The notes under the pieces are model-generated. The model was given only the letters and a program-made list of their open reading frames with translations, was not told the DNA's origin and did no database searches. Below are positions 47,167-55,984 of a stretch of 64,000 nt of DNA, in pieces. The DNA comes from Sphingosinithalassobacter tenebrarum (GTDB taxonomy: Bacteria > Pseudomonadota > Alphaproteobacteria > Sphingomonadales > Sphingomonadaceae): NCBI RefSeq assembly GCF_011057975.1, contig NZ_CP049109.1, positions 2,511,001-2,575,000 of the forward strand, written 5' to 3'. The translations under genes were made by a program, and so were the position numbers. Position 1 is the stretch's first letter. Each line of letters opens with the position of its first letter.

Positions 47167-48264
47167 ATGCCGCTCTTCCTCGATGACGAACAGACGATGC
47201 TGCGCGACACCGCGCGCGACTATGTTTCCGAACAAATGCCCGTCGCGCACATGCGCAAGCTGCGCGACGACGCAAACCCCGACGGCTTTTCGCGCGAGCA
47301 TTGGAAGTCGTTCGCCGAAATGGGCTTCACCGGCATCCTGATCCCCGAAAGCCACGGCGGGCTCGGCCTCGGCCAGGTCGAAGCGGGCGTAGTGCTCGAG
47401 GAAATCGGCCGGAACCTTGCCCCCTCGCCCTTCCTCACCACTGCCGTCGCGGCGGTGGAAGCGCTCAAGGGCTCCGCGCAGGCCGAACGCTGGTTCCCCG
47501 GCATCCTCGCGGGCGAAACCGTCGCCGCGCTCGCGCTCGACGAAAAGGCCAAACATGACGGCAAGGTCGCGATGGAGGCGAAGCGCTCGGGCAATGGCTT
47601 CGTGCTGAGCGGCGCCAAGCAATTCGTGACGCACGGCCATGTCGCGGACCTGATGCTCGTCGCCGCGCAGCTCGAAGGCGAAGCCACGCTCTTCGCCGTT
47701 CCCGCCGACACCGCAGGCGTCACTGCCACTCCCGAACGCCTCACCGATGCCAGCCTCGCCTCGCGCGTGACCTTCGAGGATGTCCGGCTCGACGGCGACG
47801 CCGCGATCGGCGGCGACGCCTATGCGCGCATGCTCGATGCCGCGCGCATCGGCGCCTCGGCAGAAATGCTCGGCGTCGGCGGCGGCGCGATGGACATGAC
47901 GATGGGGTATCTGAAGGACCGCAAGCAGTTCGGCGTCGCCATCGGCAGCTTCCAGGCGCTCCAGCACCGCGCCGCGCACCTCTATTCCGAACTCGAAGTC
48001 GCCCGCGCCGCCGTACTCAAGGCACAGCAGGACATCGACACCGGCCGCGCCGAGAACCCGGCGATGCTCGCCGCCGTCGCCAAGGCGATGACCGGCCTCG
48101 CCACCACATTGTCGGTGCAGGAGGCGATCCAGATGCACGGCGGCATCGGGATGACCGACGAACATGACATCGGCTTCTATATGAAGCGCGCGCGCGTGCT
48201 GGCGGAGATGTTCGGCGACACCAATTTCCACGCCGATGCGGTGGCGAAGATGGCAGGGTTTTAG
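47167..48264 (+). CDS. Acyl-CoA dehydrogenase family protein
   Basis: A 365-residue FAD enzyme. It has GFTGILIPESHGGLGLG, LALDEKAKHDGKV, a nucleotide segment (GSFQALQHRAAHLYSELEVA) and a C-terminal MHGGIGMTDEHDIGFYMKRA. The FAD-site serine motif seen in the upstream partner is poorly conserved, as in the non-flavin half of heteromeric dehydrogenases; the pair may form one alpha2beta2 enzyme. Excellent GGAGAG site before the ATG at 47167. Confidence 0.88.
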   Translation: MPLFLDDEQTMLRDTARDYVSEQMPVAHMRKLRDDANPDGFSREHWKSFAEMGFTGILIPESHGGLGLGQVEAGVVLEEIGRNLAPSPFLTTAVAAVEALKGSAQAERWFPGILAGETVAALALDEKAKHDGKVAMEAKRSGNGFVLSGAKQFVTHGHVADLMLVAAQLEGEATLFAVPADTAGVTATPERLTDASLASRVTFEDVRLDGDAAIGGDAYARMLDAARIGASAEMLGVGGGAMDMTMGYLKDRKQFGVAIGSFQALQHRAAHLYSELEVARAAVLKAQQDIDTGRAENPAMLAAVAKAMTGLATTLSVQEAIQMHGGIGMTDEHDIGFYMKRARVLAEMFGDTNFHADAVAKMAGF

Positions 48265-48297
48265 GGAAACCGTATCTGCCCCACCCACACCATTGGC

Positions 48298-48318
48298 CCT
48301 GAGCCTGTCGAAGGGCCG
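48298..48318. repeat. Single arm of palindromic repeat family A
   Basis: CCCTGAGCCTGTCGAAGGGCC, a solo half-copy of the repeat seen at 991 and 31478. It directly precedes copy 3 of repeat family B. Confidence 0.7.
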
Positions 48319-48352
48319 TGTTTTTCCGCCAACATGGCGAGCGGTCACGAAA

Positions 48353-48485
48353 TTCCTCCCCCGGAGGGGGAGGGGGACCGCCATAGGCGGTGGAGGGGTA
48401 TTCGCCGCAAGCACAACGCCTGTGGCACCTTACCCCTCCACCACCAGCTTCGCTGGCGGTCCCCCTCCCCTTCCAGGGGAGGAAC
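48353..48485. repeat. Palindromic repeat, family B, copy 3
   Basis: TTCCTCCCCCGGAGGGGGAG opens the element and CCCTTCCAGGGGAGGAA closes it, with inner GGTGGAGGGGTA and TACCCCTCCACCA. It lies between the acyl-CoA dehydrogenase and tesB. Confidence 0.85.
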
Positions 48486-48539
48486 TGAAAACATGAAGGA
48501 AACTTCCCTCCCCTTCCACGTTCGGTCACTGGAGACCCC

Positions 48540-49433
48540 ATGAGCGACCAAGACCCCGCCCCCGAAACCGTCATCGAACAACTCATCACATTGCTCGATG
48601 TCGAGGAACTCGACCGTGACCTCTATCGCGGCAGCCGTCAGCCGGGCGGCGTCGGCCGCGTCTTCGGCGGTCAGGTGATCGCGCAGGCGCTGCAGGCGGC
48701 GCAGCGTTCGGTGAAGGACAAGGTCGCCCATTCGCTCCACGGCTATTTCATGCGCCCGGGCGACGAGAATTACCCGATCATCTTCCGCGTCGAACGTGAT
48801 TTCGACGGCGGCACTTTCGCGACGCGCCGCGTGATCGCGATCCAGAAAGGCAAACCGATCCTCAACATGGCCGCGTCCTTCCAGTGCCCGGAGGAAGGAC
48901 TGCGCCACCAGCAGGCGCAGATGCCCGACGTGCCCCCGCCCGAGGAACTCGAAAACGAGCACACCCGCCTCCACGCCATCGCCGACCGCATCCCCGAACA
49001 GTTTCGCGGCCAGCTCCTCCGCCTGCGCCCGATCGAGCAGCGCCAGGCAGCGCCGTTCGACCGGTTCAAGGCGGAGGAGCTGCCGCCCTTCCAGCATTGC
49101 TGGATCCGCGCCATCGCACCGCTGCCCGACGATCCCGAGCTGCACCGCGCCGCGCTTGCCTATGCCTCGGACATGGTCCTGCTCGGCACGTCGATGCGCC
49201 CGCATCCGGTCGGCTGGGGGACGAGCAATCTCCAGACCGCCAGCCTCGACCATGCGCTCTGGCTGCACGAGCCGTTCCGCATGGACGACTGGCTGCTCTA
49301 TTCGTGCGAAAGCCCGTGGAGCGGCCACGGCCGCGGCTTCAACCGCGGCCAGATATTCACCCGCGACGGCCGCCTCGTCGCCAGCGTAACGCAGGAAGGG
49401 CTGATCCGCCTGCGCGAGAAGAAGAAGGACTGA
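48540..49433 (+). CDS. tesB: Acyl-CoA thioesterase II
   Basis: A 297-residue double-hotdog thioesterase that releases free fatty acid from acyl-CoA. The family stretches GGQVIAQALQAA, AHSLHGYFMRPGDENYP, SLDHALWLHEPFRMDDW and ESPWSGHGRGFNRG are clear; the catalytic Asp-Thr-Gln network residues appear in FGGQV, SLDHA and TQEGLIR. GGAGACCCC lies before the ATG. Confidence 0.94.
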   Translation: MSDQDPAPETVIEQLITLLDVEELDRDLYRGSRQPGGVGRVFGGQVIAQALQAAQRSVKDKVAHSLHGYFMRPGDENYPIIFRVERDFDGGTFATRRVIAIQKGKPILNMAASFQCPEEGLRHQQAQMPDVPPPEELENEHTRLHAIADRIPEQFRGQLLRLRPIEQRQAAPFDRFKAEELPPFQHCWIRAIAPLPDDPELHRAALAYASDMVLLGTSMRPHPVGWGTSNLQTASLDHALWLHEPFRMDDWLLYSCESPWSGHGRGFNRGQIFTRDGRLVASVTQEGLIRLREKKKD

Positions 49434-49434
49434 A

Positions 49435-49565
49435 TTCCGCCCCCGGAGGGGGAGGTGGCAGCCTGAAAGGCTGACGGAGGGGTATTGGCCGCGAACGCAG
49501 CGTTCGTGACAAGCTACCCCTCCACCACGCTGCGCATGGTCCCCCTCCCCCTCGGGGGAGGAATT
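49435..49565. repeat. Palindromic repeat, family B, copy 4
   Basis: The arms TTCCGCCCCCGGAGGGGGAG and CCCCCTCGGGGGAGGAA, with inner GGAGGGGTA and TACCCCTCCACCA. It lies immediately after tesB. Confidence 0.85.
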
Positions 49566-49621
49566 GAACCACTTCCCTCTCCAGGCGTTTGCGATCCATC
49601 TGCCCGGTTAGAGTACCCCCG

Positions 49622-50020
49622 ATGATCGCCGCCCTATTGATGCTTGCGCTGCCCCAGGACGCGCTGCTCGAAGAAACGCCGCTGTTCGACCCGGCAGAAG
49701 TCGCGCAGCGGCTCGACGTCACCAGCTTCCCCAATTCGATCACCCCGCGCCGCGAACCGGAAAAATCCAGCTTCGCCGATTACGGCTTCACGCAAGTGAC
49801 GCGCGAGGGCGACGCGGTCGCGCTGCAGCCCGAAAACGGCCGCTGGGTGTTCCGCATCCGCCTGCTCGGCGCGACCGGCGACACGCTGCGCATCTGCGTC
49901 CTGGACCGGGCGCTCGACGGCGGCACCTATTTCACCGTGGCACCGATCGAGATCGCCGAGGACGACGACGGCATATTCCGTGCCACCGGACGCGAGATCA
50001 CTTCGCAGGAATGCCGTTGA
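49622..50020 (+). CDS. Secreted or membrane-anchored small protein
   Basis: A 132-residue protein with a short hydrophobic N terminus (IAALLMLALPQ), probably a signal peptide, and a beta-rich mature part with two cysteines (LRICVLDRA and TSQECR). I recognise no family. Ribosome binding site weak; an upstream in-frame start at 49589 adds 11 residues. Confidence 0.65.
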   Translation: MIAALLMLALPQDALLEETPLFDPAEVAQRLDVTSFPNSITPRREPEKSSFADYGFTQVTREGDAVALQPENGRWVFRIRLLGATGDTLRICVLDRALDGGTYFTVAPIEIAEDDDGIFRATGREITSQECR

Positions 50021-50026
50021 CCCGGC

Positions 50027-50719
50027 TCACTCGCTGCGCGGCACCACCGCAACGTCGACCGGCAGATAGAGATAGACTTCGGTCAGGCTCGCACGCACCC
50101 AGCGCACCGGCTGTTCGAGCTGTGACACCCGAACCCCATAGCCGGGACCGAACGCCGCTGCCGTCGCACCGGCGTCCTCGGCGATCAGCGCGACGATCTG
50201 CCCGCGATACTGATCGGGATCGACCACCGACAGCGCAAGGTCGCCGTCCGCCTCCATCTGCGCCCGTCCGACCGGGGGCACCGCTTCGACGAAACGCGTG
50301 ATCCGCCCCAGCGCGTCGGCCGACGCCATGCCCGGCTCGAGCCGCGCCTTCACATAGAAGCGGGCTTCGTCGGTATCCTCCCGATCGCCTTCCTCCAGCC
50401 CCAGATCGCGGTAATTTTCCGGCGTCAGCGGTTCGACGATCAACTCCCCCGTGGCGAGTTCGACGCCGTAGCGCGGCGCGAGATCGATCGCCTTGCGCAC
50501 CATACCGTAGATTTCCTCCTGCCGCCGGGTCGCATCGCGCGTGTCGCCGGTGACGACGACTTCGAGGATCGCGAAATCCGCGGTCCGTTTCATTCGGACG
50601 ACCGGAATCATGGTCATGTCGATCCGCCGCGACGCGGTTACGACGATTTCCTGCGCCGCCGCAGGCAGTGCCGGAACCAGCGCGGCCAGCGCCGCCGCAC
50701 CCATCAAAATGCGTTTCAT
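50027..50719 (-). CDS. Secreted protein of unknown function
   Basis: A 230-residue protein with a clear signal peptide (KRILMGAAALAALVPALPAAA, cut near residue 21). The mature part is alpha/beta with repeated acidic and basic segments (RRIDMTMIPVVRMKRT; YRDLGLEEGDREDTDEAR). The overall pattern resembles the SIMPL/DUF541 oxidative-stress family, but I am not sure. GGGAG six bases before the ATG at 50719. The 3' end almost abuts the convergent small gene. Confidence 0.7.
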   Translation of the reverse strand: MKRILMGAAALAALVPALPAAAQEIVVTASRRIDMTMIPVVRMKRTADFAILEVVVTGDTRDATRRQEEIYGMVRKAIDLAPRYGVELATGELIVEPLTPENYRDLGLEEGDREDTDEARFYVKARLEPGMASADALGRITRFVEAVPPVGRAQMEADGDLALSVVDPDQYRGQIVALIAEDAGATAAAFGPGYGVRVSQLEQPVRWVRASLTEVYLYLPVDVAVVPRSE

Positions 50720-50845
50720 CATCTTCTCCCCGCGGCACCGCCGCCGGGGAAAAGTTGCACAGATGGAGGGCAAGTCAATGCCGATCGGTCGCCCGTTCCT
50801 TCAGTGGTGCGGGTGTGCTTCCGATTTCGCTGTCCTACACAAAAT

Positions 50846-50875
50846 GTTCCTGGTACGTTCCACATGTTCTATAAT
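50846..50875 (+). promoter_or_regulatory. LexA-type box GTTC-N7-GTTC with a TATAAT element
   Basis: GTTCCTGGTACGTTC (50846-50860) matches GTTC-N7-GTTC, the LexA operator of alphaproteobacteria. A third GTTC follows at 50866, and TATAAT at 50870-50875 would place a plus-strand transcript start near 50882. No gene follows for over 600 bases, so an unannotated small RNA or a minus-strand role (secreted protein at 50719) is possible. Confidence 0.5.
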
Positions 50876-51124
50876 CGCGCTCGCGGGCGCACGCAGGCGC
50901 GCTCGCGCGCGCGTTACGTCGCGACCCGGTGCGAACTTGGCACGGATTTGCGTGGCTTTTGCGAAACTGCCCAGCCGCGCGAAATCGGGTGAAACCGGGC
51001 CGTCGAATCGGGTTCGTTCGAATCCGCTGCCGAAGGGAGGCGGCGGAACCGCTCTTTCTCATTCGAAGATCACAAGGTCGCGAAGGCGCACACCAGTACA
51101 CACCCCGCGCAGCCTCCCCCTGCC

Positions 51125-51255
51125 CGTCGCCCCTGCGAAGGCGGGGGCCCATTGCTGTGCAGTGTCTCAAGATGGTGGACTTCATGCACGTCGCCGCTGT
51201 GTCAGGCGAACCGCGAACCGATGGAGACATGGCCCCGCCTTCGCGGGGGCGACGG
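51125..51255. repeat. Inverted-repeat-ended element, family E, copy 2
   Basis: The ends CGTCGCCCCTGCGAAGGCGG and CCGCCTTCGCGGGGGCGACG are inverted, flanking about 80 bases. Same design as 47030-47156. Confidence 0.75.
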
Positions 51256-51272
51256 GGTAGCGCATGTGGAAG

Positions 51273-51411
51273 TCCTCCCCCGCCAGGGGGAGGGTGGCAG
51301 ACGGCGCGAAGCGGCGGCTGACGGAGGGGGCGGGCACGGAACGATCGAAAGGAAACCGCCGACCTCCCCTCACCGCCTTTGGCGGTCCCCCTCCCCCTGG
51401 CGGGGGAGGAT
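51273..51411. repeat. Palindromic repeat, family B, copy 5
   Basis: The arms TCCTCCCCCGCCAGGGGGAG and CCCCCTGGCGGGGGAGGA close the element, just before the SDR stop on the minus strand. Confidence 0.85.
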
Positions 51412-51422
51412 GGGCAACAACC

Positions 51423-52223
<801 letters not shown>

Positions 52224-52235
52224 CACCCTCTCCCG

Positions 52236-53255
52236 TCAGGCAGCGCCGGCGCGCGCCGCGAATTTCCAGCTCGCCGCCACCAGAGAGGGCAGCCGCGCGA
52301 CCGTCGCCGCCGCTTCGCTGCTCGATGCATTGCCGTCGATCATCCGTTTCTTGATGCCCTGAACGATCCCGGCGAGGCGGAAGAAATTGTAGGAGAAATA
52401 CCAGTCGAGCGCGGGCACGCCGTCGCGCCCGGTCGCCGCGCAATAGCGTTCGACGACTTCTTCCAGCGTCGGGATGCCTGTGTCGGGGCCGGTCAACCCC
52501 TCCACTCCTGCCCTGCCGTCGGCGGGCGTCACCCAGTTCATCAGCAGATAGGAAAAATCGGCAAGCGGATCGCCGAGCGTCGAAAGCTCCCAGTCGAGCA
52601 CCGCCAGCACTTTGGGCTCGCGCGGCGCATAGATGATGTTGTCGATGCGGTAGTCGCCATGCACGATCGTCGTTCGCGTCTGTTCGGGCACAGTGCGCGG
52701 CAGGAACGCAATCAGCTTTTCCATCTCGGGGATGTCGTCGGTCTGGCTGGCGCGATATTGTTTCGACCAGCGGCCGACCTGCCGCTCGAAATAATTGCCG
52801 GGCTTGCCATAGTCGCCAAGCCCTACTGCCTCGTGATCGATGGCGTGCAGCGCGGCGAGCGCATCGACCATCGCGAAATAATGGTGCCGCCGCTGATCGG
52901 GCACCATGCCGGGCAAGGCCCCGTCCCAGATCGTCCGCCCCGCGACCATCTCCATGACGTAGAAGGCCGAGCCGATGACGCCCTCGTCCTCGCACAGCCC
53001 ATAGGGCCGCGCGACGGGAAAGCCGGTGGGGTGCAGCGCCGCGATCAGCCGATATTCGCGGTCGACGGCATGGGCGGAAGGCAGCAACGGCCCGAACGGC
53101 TTGCGCCGCAGCACATAGGCGCCGCTGGCGGCATCGAGCCGATAGGTCGGATTGCTCTGTCCGCCGGGGAATTTACGAGCCGTCACCGGCCCTTTGAAAC
53201 CCGCGACATTGGCCGCCATCCATTCGGCCAGCCTGACGCAATCGAGGTCGCTCAT
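52236..53255 (-). CDS. APH-family kinase (ACAD10/11-type phosphotransferase)
   Basis: A 339-residue aminoglycoside-phosphotransferase-fold kinase. The catalytic loop is [15 protein letters not shown] (HGDxxxxN) and the metal loop is [16 protein letters not shown] (DWE). [11 protein letters not shown] at the N terminus is typical of the kinase half of ACAD10/11-type proteins. Position between a dehydrogenase and an SDR suggests a substrate that is first phosphorylated as an acyl-CoA. Stop and start are nearly back to back with the dehydrogenase. Confidence 0.9.
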   Translation of the reverse strand: MSDLDCVRLAEWMAANVAGFKGPVTARKFPGGQSNPTYRLDAASGAYVLRRKPFGPLLPSAHAVDREYRLIAALHPTGFPVARPYGLCEDEGVIGSAFYVMEMVAGRTIWDGALPGMVPDQRRHHYFAMVDALAALHAIDHEAVGLGDYGKPGNYFERQVGRWSKQYRASQTDDIPEMEKLIAFLPRTVPEQTRTTIVHGDYRIDNIIYAPREPKVLAVLDWELSTLGDPLADFSYLLMNWVTPADGRAGVEGLTGPDTGIPTLEEVVERYCAATGRDGVPALDWYFSYNFFRLAGIVQGIKKRMIDGNASSSEAAATVARLPSLVAASWKFAARAGAA

Positions 53256-53276
53256 GGCAATCGACTCCGGCGGCGC

Positions 53277-54533
53277 TTACGGCCGTTCCGCCATATGCTC
53301 GGCATGCCGCGCGAATTCGTGCCGGGCGATGGTACGGTTATGCACTTCGTCCGGCCCGTCGGCGAGGCGCAGCGTGCGGATGTTCGCCCAGGCGGCGGCG
53401 AGATCGAAATCGTCCGATACGCCGGCGCCGCCATGCGCCTGAATCGCATCGTCGATGATCGACAGCGCCATGCCCGGCGCCTGCACCTTGATCATCGAGA
53501 TTTCGAGATGCGCGGCCTTGTTGCCCGCCTTGTCCATCATGTCCGCGGCCTTGAGGCAGAGAAGACGCGTCATTTCGATGTCGATACGCGCCCGCGCGAT
53601 TCGCTGTTCCCAGATCGACTGGTCGGAAAGCCGCTTGCGAAAGGCGATCCGGCTGACGAGACGGCGGCCCATCGCGTCGATCGCTTCCTCCGCCGCGCCG
53701 ATGGTGCGCATGCAGTGATGGATACGCCCCGGCCCCAGCCGTCCCTGCGCAATCTCGAACCCGCGTCCTTCGCCGAGCAGGATGTTGTCGGCCGGTACGC
53801 GAACATCGGTGAGCGACACTTCGCCATGACCATGCGGCGCATGATCATAGCCGAACACCGGCAACATCCGCTCGATCGTCACGCCGGGCGTATCGAGCGG
53901 GACGAGGATCATGCTCTGCTGGGCATGGCGCGAGGCTTCGGGATCGGTCTTGCCCATCACGATCGCGACCTTGCAGCGCGGATCCCCGGTGCCCGACGAC
54001 CACCATTTGCGGCCGTTGATGACATATTCGTCGCCATCGCGTTCGATCCGGGTTTCGACATTGGTGGCATCGGAGCTGGCAACGGCGGGCTCGGTCATCA
54101 GAAAAGCCGAGCGGATTTCGCCATGCATCAGGGGACGAAGCCACTGCTCCTTCTGCGCCAGCGTGCCGTAGCGATGGAGCACTTCCATATTGCCGGTATC
54201 GGGAGCCGAACAGTTGAAGCATTCGGGCGCCCATTCGATGCGCCCCATCTCCTCGGCGCAGAGCGCATATTCGAGGTTGGTGAGCTGCTCGCCTTCGAAC
54301 CGGAAGCTGTCGTCGACCGGCGGCTGGCCCGAATGCGGCGGCATGAAGAGGTTCCAGAGCCGTTCGGCTTTCGCCAGCGACTTGACCTCTTCGATCACCG
54401 GAACATGCTGCCAGCGATCGCCCTGTGCCACCTGCGCACGGTATTGCGGCGTGCGCGGACGAATTTCGCGCGCTATGAAGTCGCGAACGCGATCCTGAAA
54501 ATGCGTTTCGCGCTGGCCGAGCGTGAAATCCAT
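53277..54533 (-). CDS. Acyl-CoA dehydrogenase, ACAD10/11-like
   Basis: A 418-residue flavoprotein. The substrate/FAD motif is [20 protein letters not shown], followed by [17 protein letters not shown], and the C-terminal [19 protein letters not shown] with [15 protein letters not shown]. These are closest to the ACAD10/11 dehydrogenase half. In some bacteria the kinase and this enzyme convert 4-hydroxyacyl-CoAs to 3-hydroxyacyl-CoAs. It is the first gene of the minus-strand unit and divergent from the TetR gene. Confidence 0.92.
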   Translation of the reverse strand: MDFTLGQRETHFQDRVRDFIAREIRPRTPQYRAQVAQGDRWQHVPVIEEVKSLAKAERLWNLFMPPHSGQPPVDDSFRFEGEQLTNLEYALCAEEMGRIEWAPECFNCSAPDTGNMEVLHRYGTLAQKEQWLRPLMHGEIRSAFLMTEPAVASSDATNVETRIERDGDEYVINGRKWWSSGTGDPRCKVAIVMGKTDPEASRHAQQSMILVPLDTPGVTIERMLPVFGYDHAPHGHGEVSLTDVRVPADNILLGEGRGFEIAQGRLGPGRIHHCMRTIGAAEEAIDAMGRRLVSRIAFRKRLSDQSIWEQRIARARIDIEMTRLLCLKAADMMDKAGNKAAHLEISMIKVQAPGMALSIIDDAIQAHGGAGVSDDFDLAAAWANIRTLRLADGPDEVHNRTIARHEFARHAEHMAERP

Positions 54534-54583
54534 GACATCAACTCCAATGCCGTCGGAACCGCGGCTTGGCCGTACTTAGAACG

Positions 54584-54599
54584 TACCGCATATTCGGTA
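54584..54599. promoter_or_regulatory. Palindrome TACCG-N6-CGGTA in a divergent promoter region
   Basis: A 5-6-5 palindrome (TACCGCATATTCGGTA) between the acyl-CoA dehydrogenase and the tandem TetR gene. A related direct-repeat-like GTAC-N7-GTAC sits just before it. It could be the operator of the TetR protein, controlling both directions. Confidence 0.4.
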
Positions 54600-54699
54600 A
54601 AGGGACTGAATCGCTGCCCATGAGCAAATTTTCACGCCAATACGACATGCCGGAATATCAAAAAACGCTTTTGCCGCGCAGCGTATCGGGTAAGCTGGC

Positions 54700-55947
54700 A
54701 TGATGGCGAAACCGGAAATCCGCGACGACGAACTCCAGGGCACGCGGCGTTTCCGCGAAAAGCGGGACGCAATCCTTGCCGCCGCCGCCGAGGCGATCAA
54801 CCAGCAGAGCGCGCGCGGCATGACATTCGCCGATGTGGCACGGCGGGTCGGACTCAATACGACCAGCGTCACCTACTATTTCAAGCGCAAGGAAGACCTT
54901 GCCGCAGCCTGTTTCGAACAGACGCTCGACCTGCTCCATACGATGCTGGCCGAGGCCGAACGCGAAGCGACACCGCAGGACCGGGTGGCGCGCTATCTGG
55001 CGATCAACATGGACCGTCTCGCGCGGATCCGCCGTGGCGAAGCCAGTTCGGCGGCAACACTTTCGGACCTGCGCGCGATGGAAGAGCCGATCAAGCGCCG
55101 CCTGCTGGACGGCTGGCGCAGCGTGTTCCGGCGCACTCGCGCGCTATGGGACACCGGCTCGGGCTCGCGGGAGGAACTCAACCTTTGGGGCGGCCGTGCG
55201 CATGTGCTGCTGGAAAACACCTTCTGGCTGCCGGCCTGGCTCGATCGCTACGAACTCGACGAATATCCGCGCGTCGAAGCACGGCAGATGGAGATTTTCC
55301 TCCACGGCATCGCCGCGCCGGGCAGCGAATGGCACCCGCGATTGCTCGACCTGGAGCCGCCGGGCAACGAGCCGGGACGCGAGGCCTTTCTGCTTGCGGC
55401 AACCCGCCTGATCAACGAACTCGGCTATCGCGGCGCGTCGGTGCAGCGCATCGCGTCCGAACTCAACGTCACCAAAGGCAGTTTCTACCACCATCTCGAT
55501 GCGAAGGACGATCTGGCGGTGGCCTGCCACGAGCGCAGCTTCGATCTGATCGCCGAGGCGCAACGGCTGGGCGTCGCGCAGCCCGGCACCCATTGGGACC
55601 AGCTGACCAGTATCGTCGCGACGTTGCTCGACGTGCAGTTTTCCGAACATGGGCCGCTGCTGCGCAGCACTGCCCTCTCGGGCCTGCCGCCAGAGATGCG
55701 ATCGGCAATGGTCGATCGGTCGAACCGGATCGCGCGGCGCTTCGCCGGCATGATTTCGGACGGGATCGCGGAGGGATCGGTCCGCGCTGTCGATCCACTG
55801 GTCGCCAGCCAGGCGCTGGTCGCCTTGCAGAACGGGGCATTCGATATGCGCAAATGGGCAAGCACGATGCCGCGCGACCGGGCAGTGGCCTTCTATGCCT
55901 CGACGCTGGCATTCGGACTGTTCGACAACCGCGTGTTGCACAGCTGA
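54700..55947 (+). CDS. Tandem TetR-family regulator with two HTH domains
   Basis: A 415-residue fused regulator, about twice normal TetR length. The first HTH is at residues 41-61 (FADVARRVGLNTTSVTYYF) with its own ligand-binding helices; the second is at 246-265 (VQRIASELNVTKGSFYHH). Both carry the family signature ending in F/Y-H/F-K-A/R-KEDL. It may bind two operator half-sites as a pseudo-dimer. Weak ribosome binding site. Likely controls the divergent dehydrogenase-kinase-SDR genes. Confidence 0.9.
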   Translation: MMAKPEIRDDELQGTRRFREKRDAILAAAAEAINQQSARGMTFADVARRVGLNTTSVTYYFKRKEDLAAACFEQTLDLLHTMLAEAEREATPQDRVARYLAINMDRLARIRRGEASSAATLSDLRAMEEPIKRRLLDGWRSVFRRTRALWDTGSGSREELNLWGGRAHVLLENTFWLPAWLDRYELDEYPRVEARQMEIFLHGIAAPGSEWHPRLLDLEPPGNEPGREAFLLAATRLINELGYRGASVQRIASELNVTKGSFYHHLDAKDDLAVACHERSFDLIAEAQRLGVAQPGTHWDQLTSIVATLLDVQFSEHGPLLRSTALSGLPPEMRSAMVDRSNRIARRFAGMISDGIAEGSVRAVDPLVASQALVALQNGAFDMRKWASTMPRDRAVAFYASTLAFGLFDNRVLHS

Positions 55948-55948
55948 T

Positions 55949-55977
55949 CCCGGGACCGGCACCATGCCGGTCCCGGG
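55949..55977. terminator. Bidirectional hairpin between the TetR and TonB receptor genes
   Basis: CCCGGGACCGGCA and TGCCGGTCCCGGG pair perfectly over 13 bases with a CCA loop, between two convergent stops. No long T-tract, but the position and stability fit a shared terminator. Confidence 0.75.
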
Positions 55978-55984
55978 CGGAAGC

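Larger units (their letters stand above)
50720..51422. other. Gene-free region with a LexA-type box and two repeats
   Basis: About 700 bases without a convincing gene. It holds the LexA-type box and TATAAT at 50846-50875, repeat E copy 2 and repeat B copy 5. Open frames in it are Arg-rich shadow frames. Confidence 0.6.

Noticed and set aside
51002..51060. GGGTTCGTTCGAATCC segment that resembles a tRNA T arm
   Set aside because: The flanking stem does not pair and no D or anticodon arm can be built around it.
45691..51411. Regularly recurring GC-rich repeats considered as a CRISPR array
   Set aside because: Copies are palindromic, over 130 bases long and separated by whole genes, with no uniform spacers and no cas genes.
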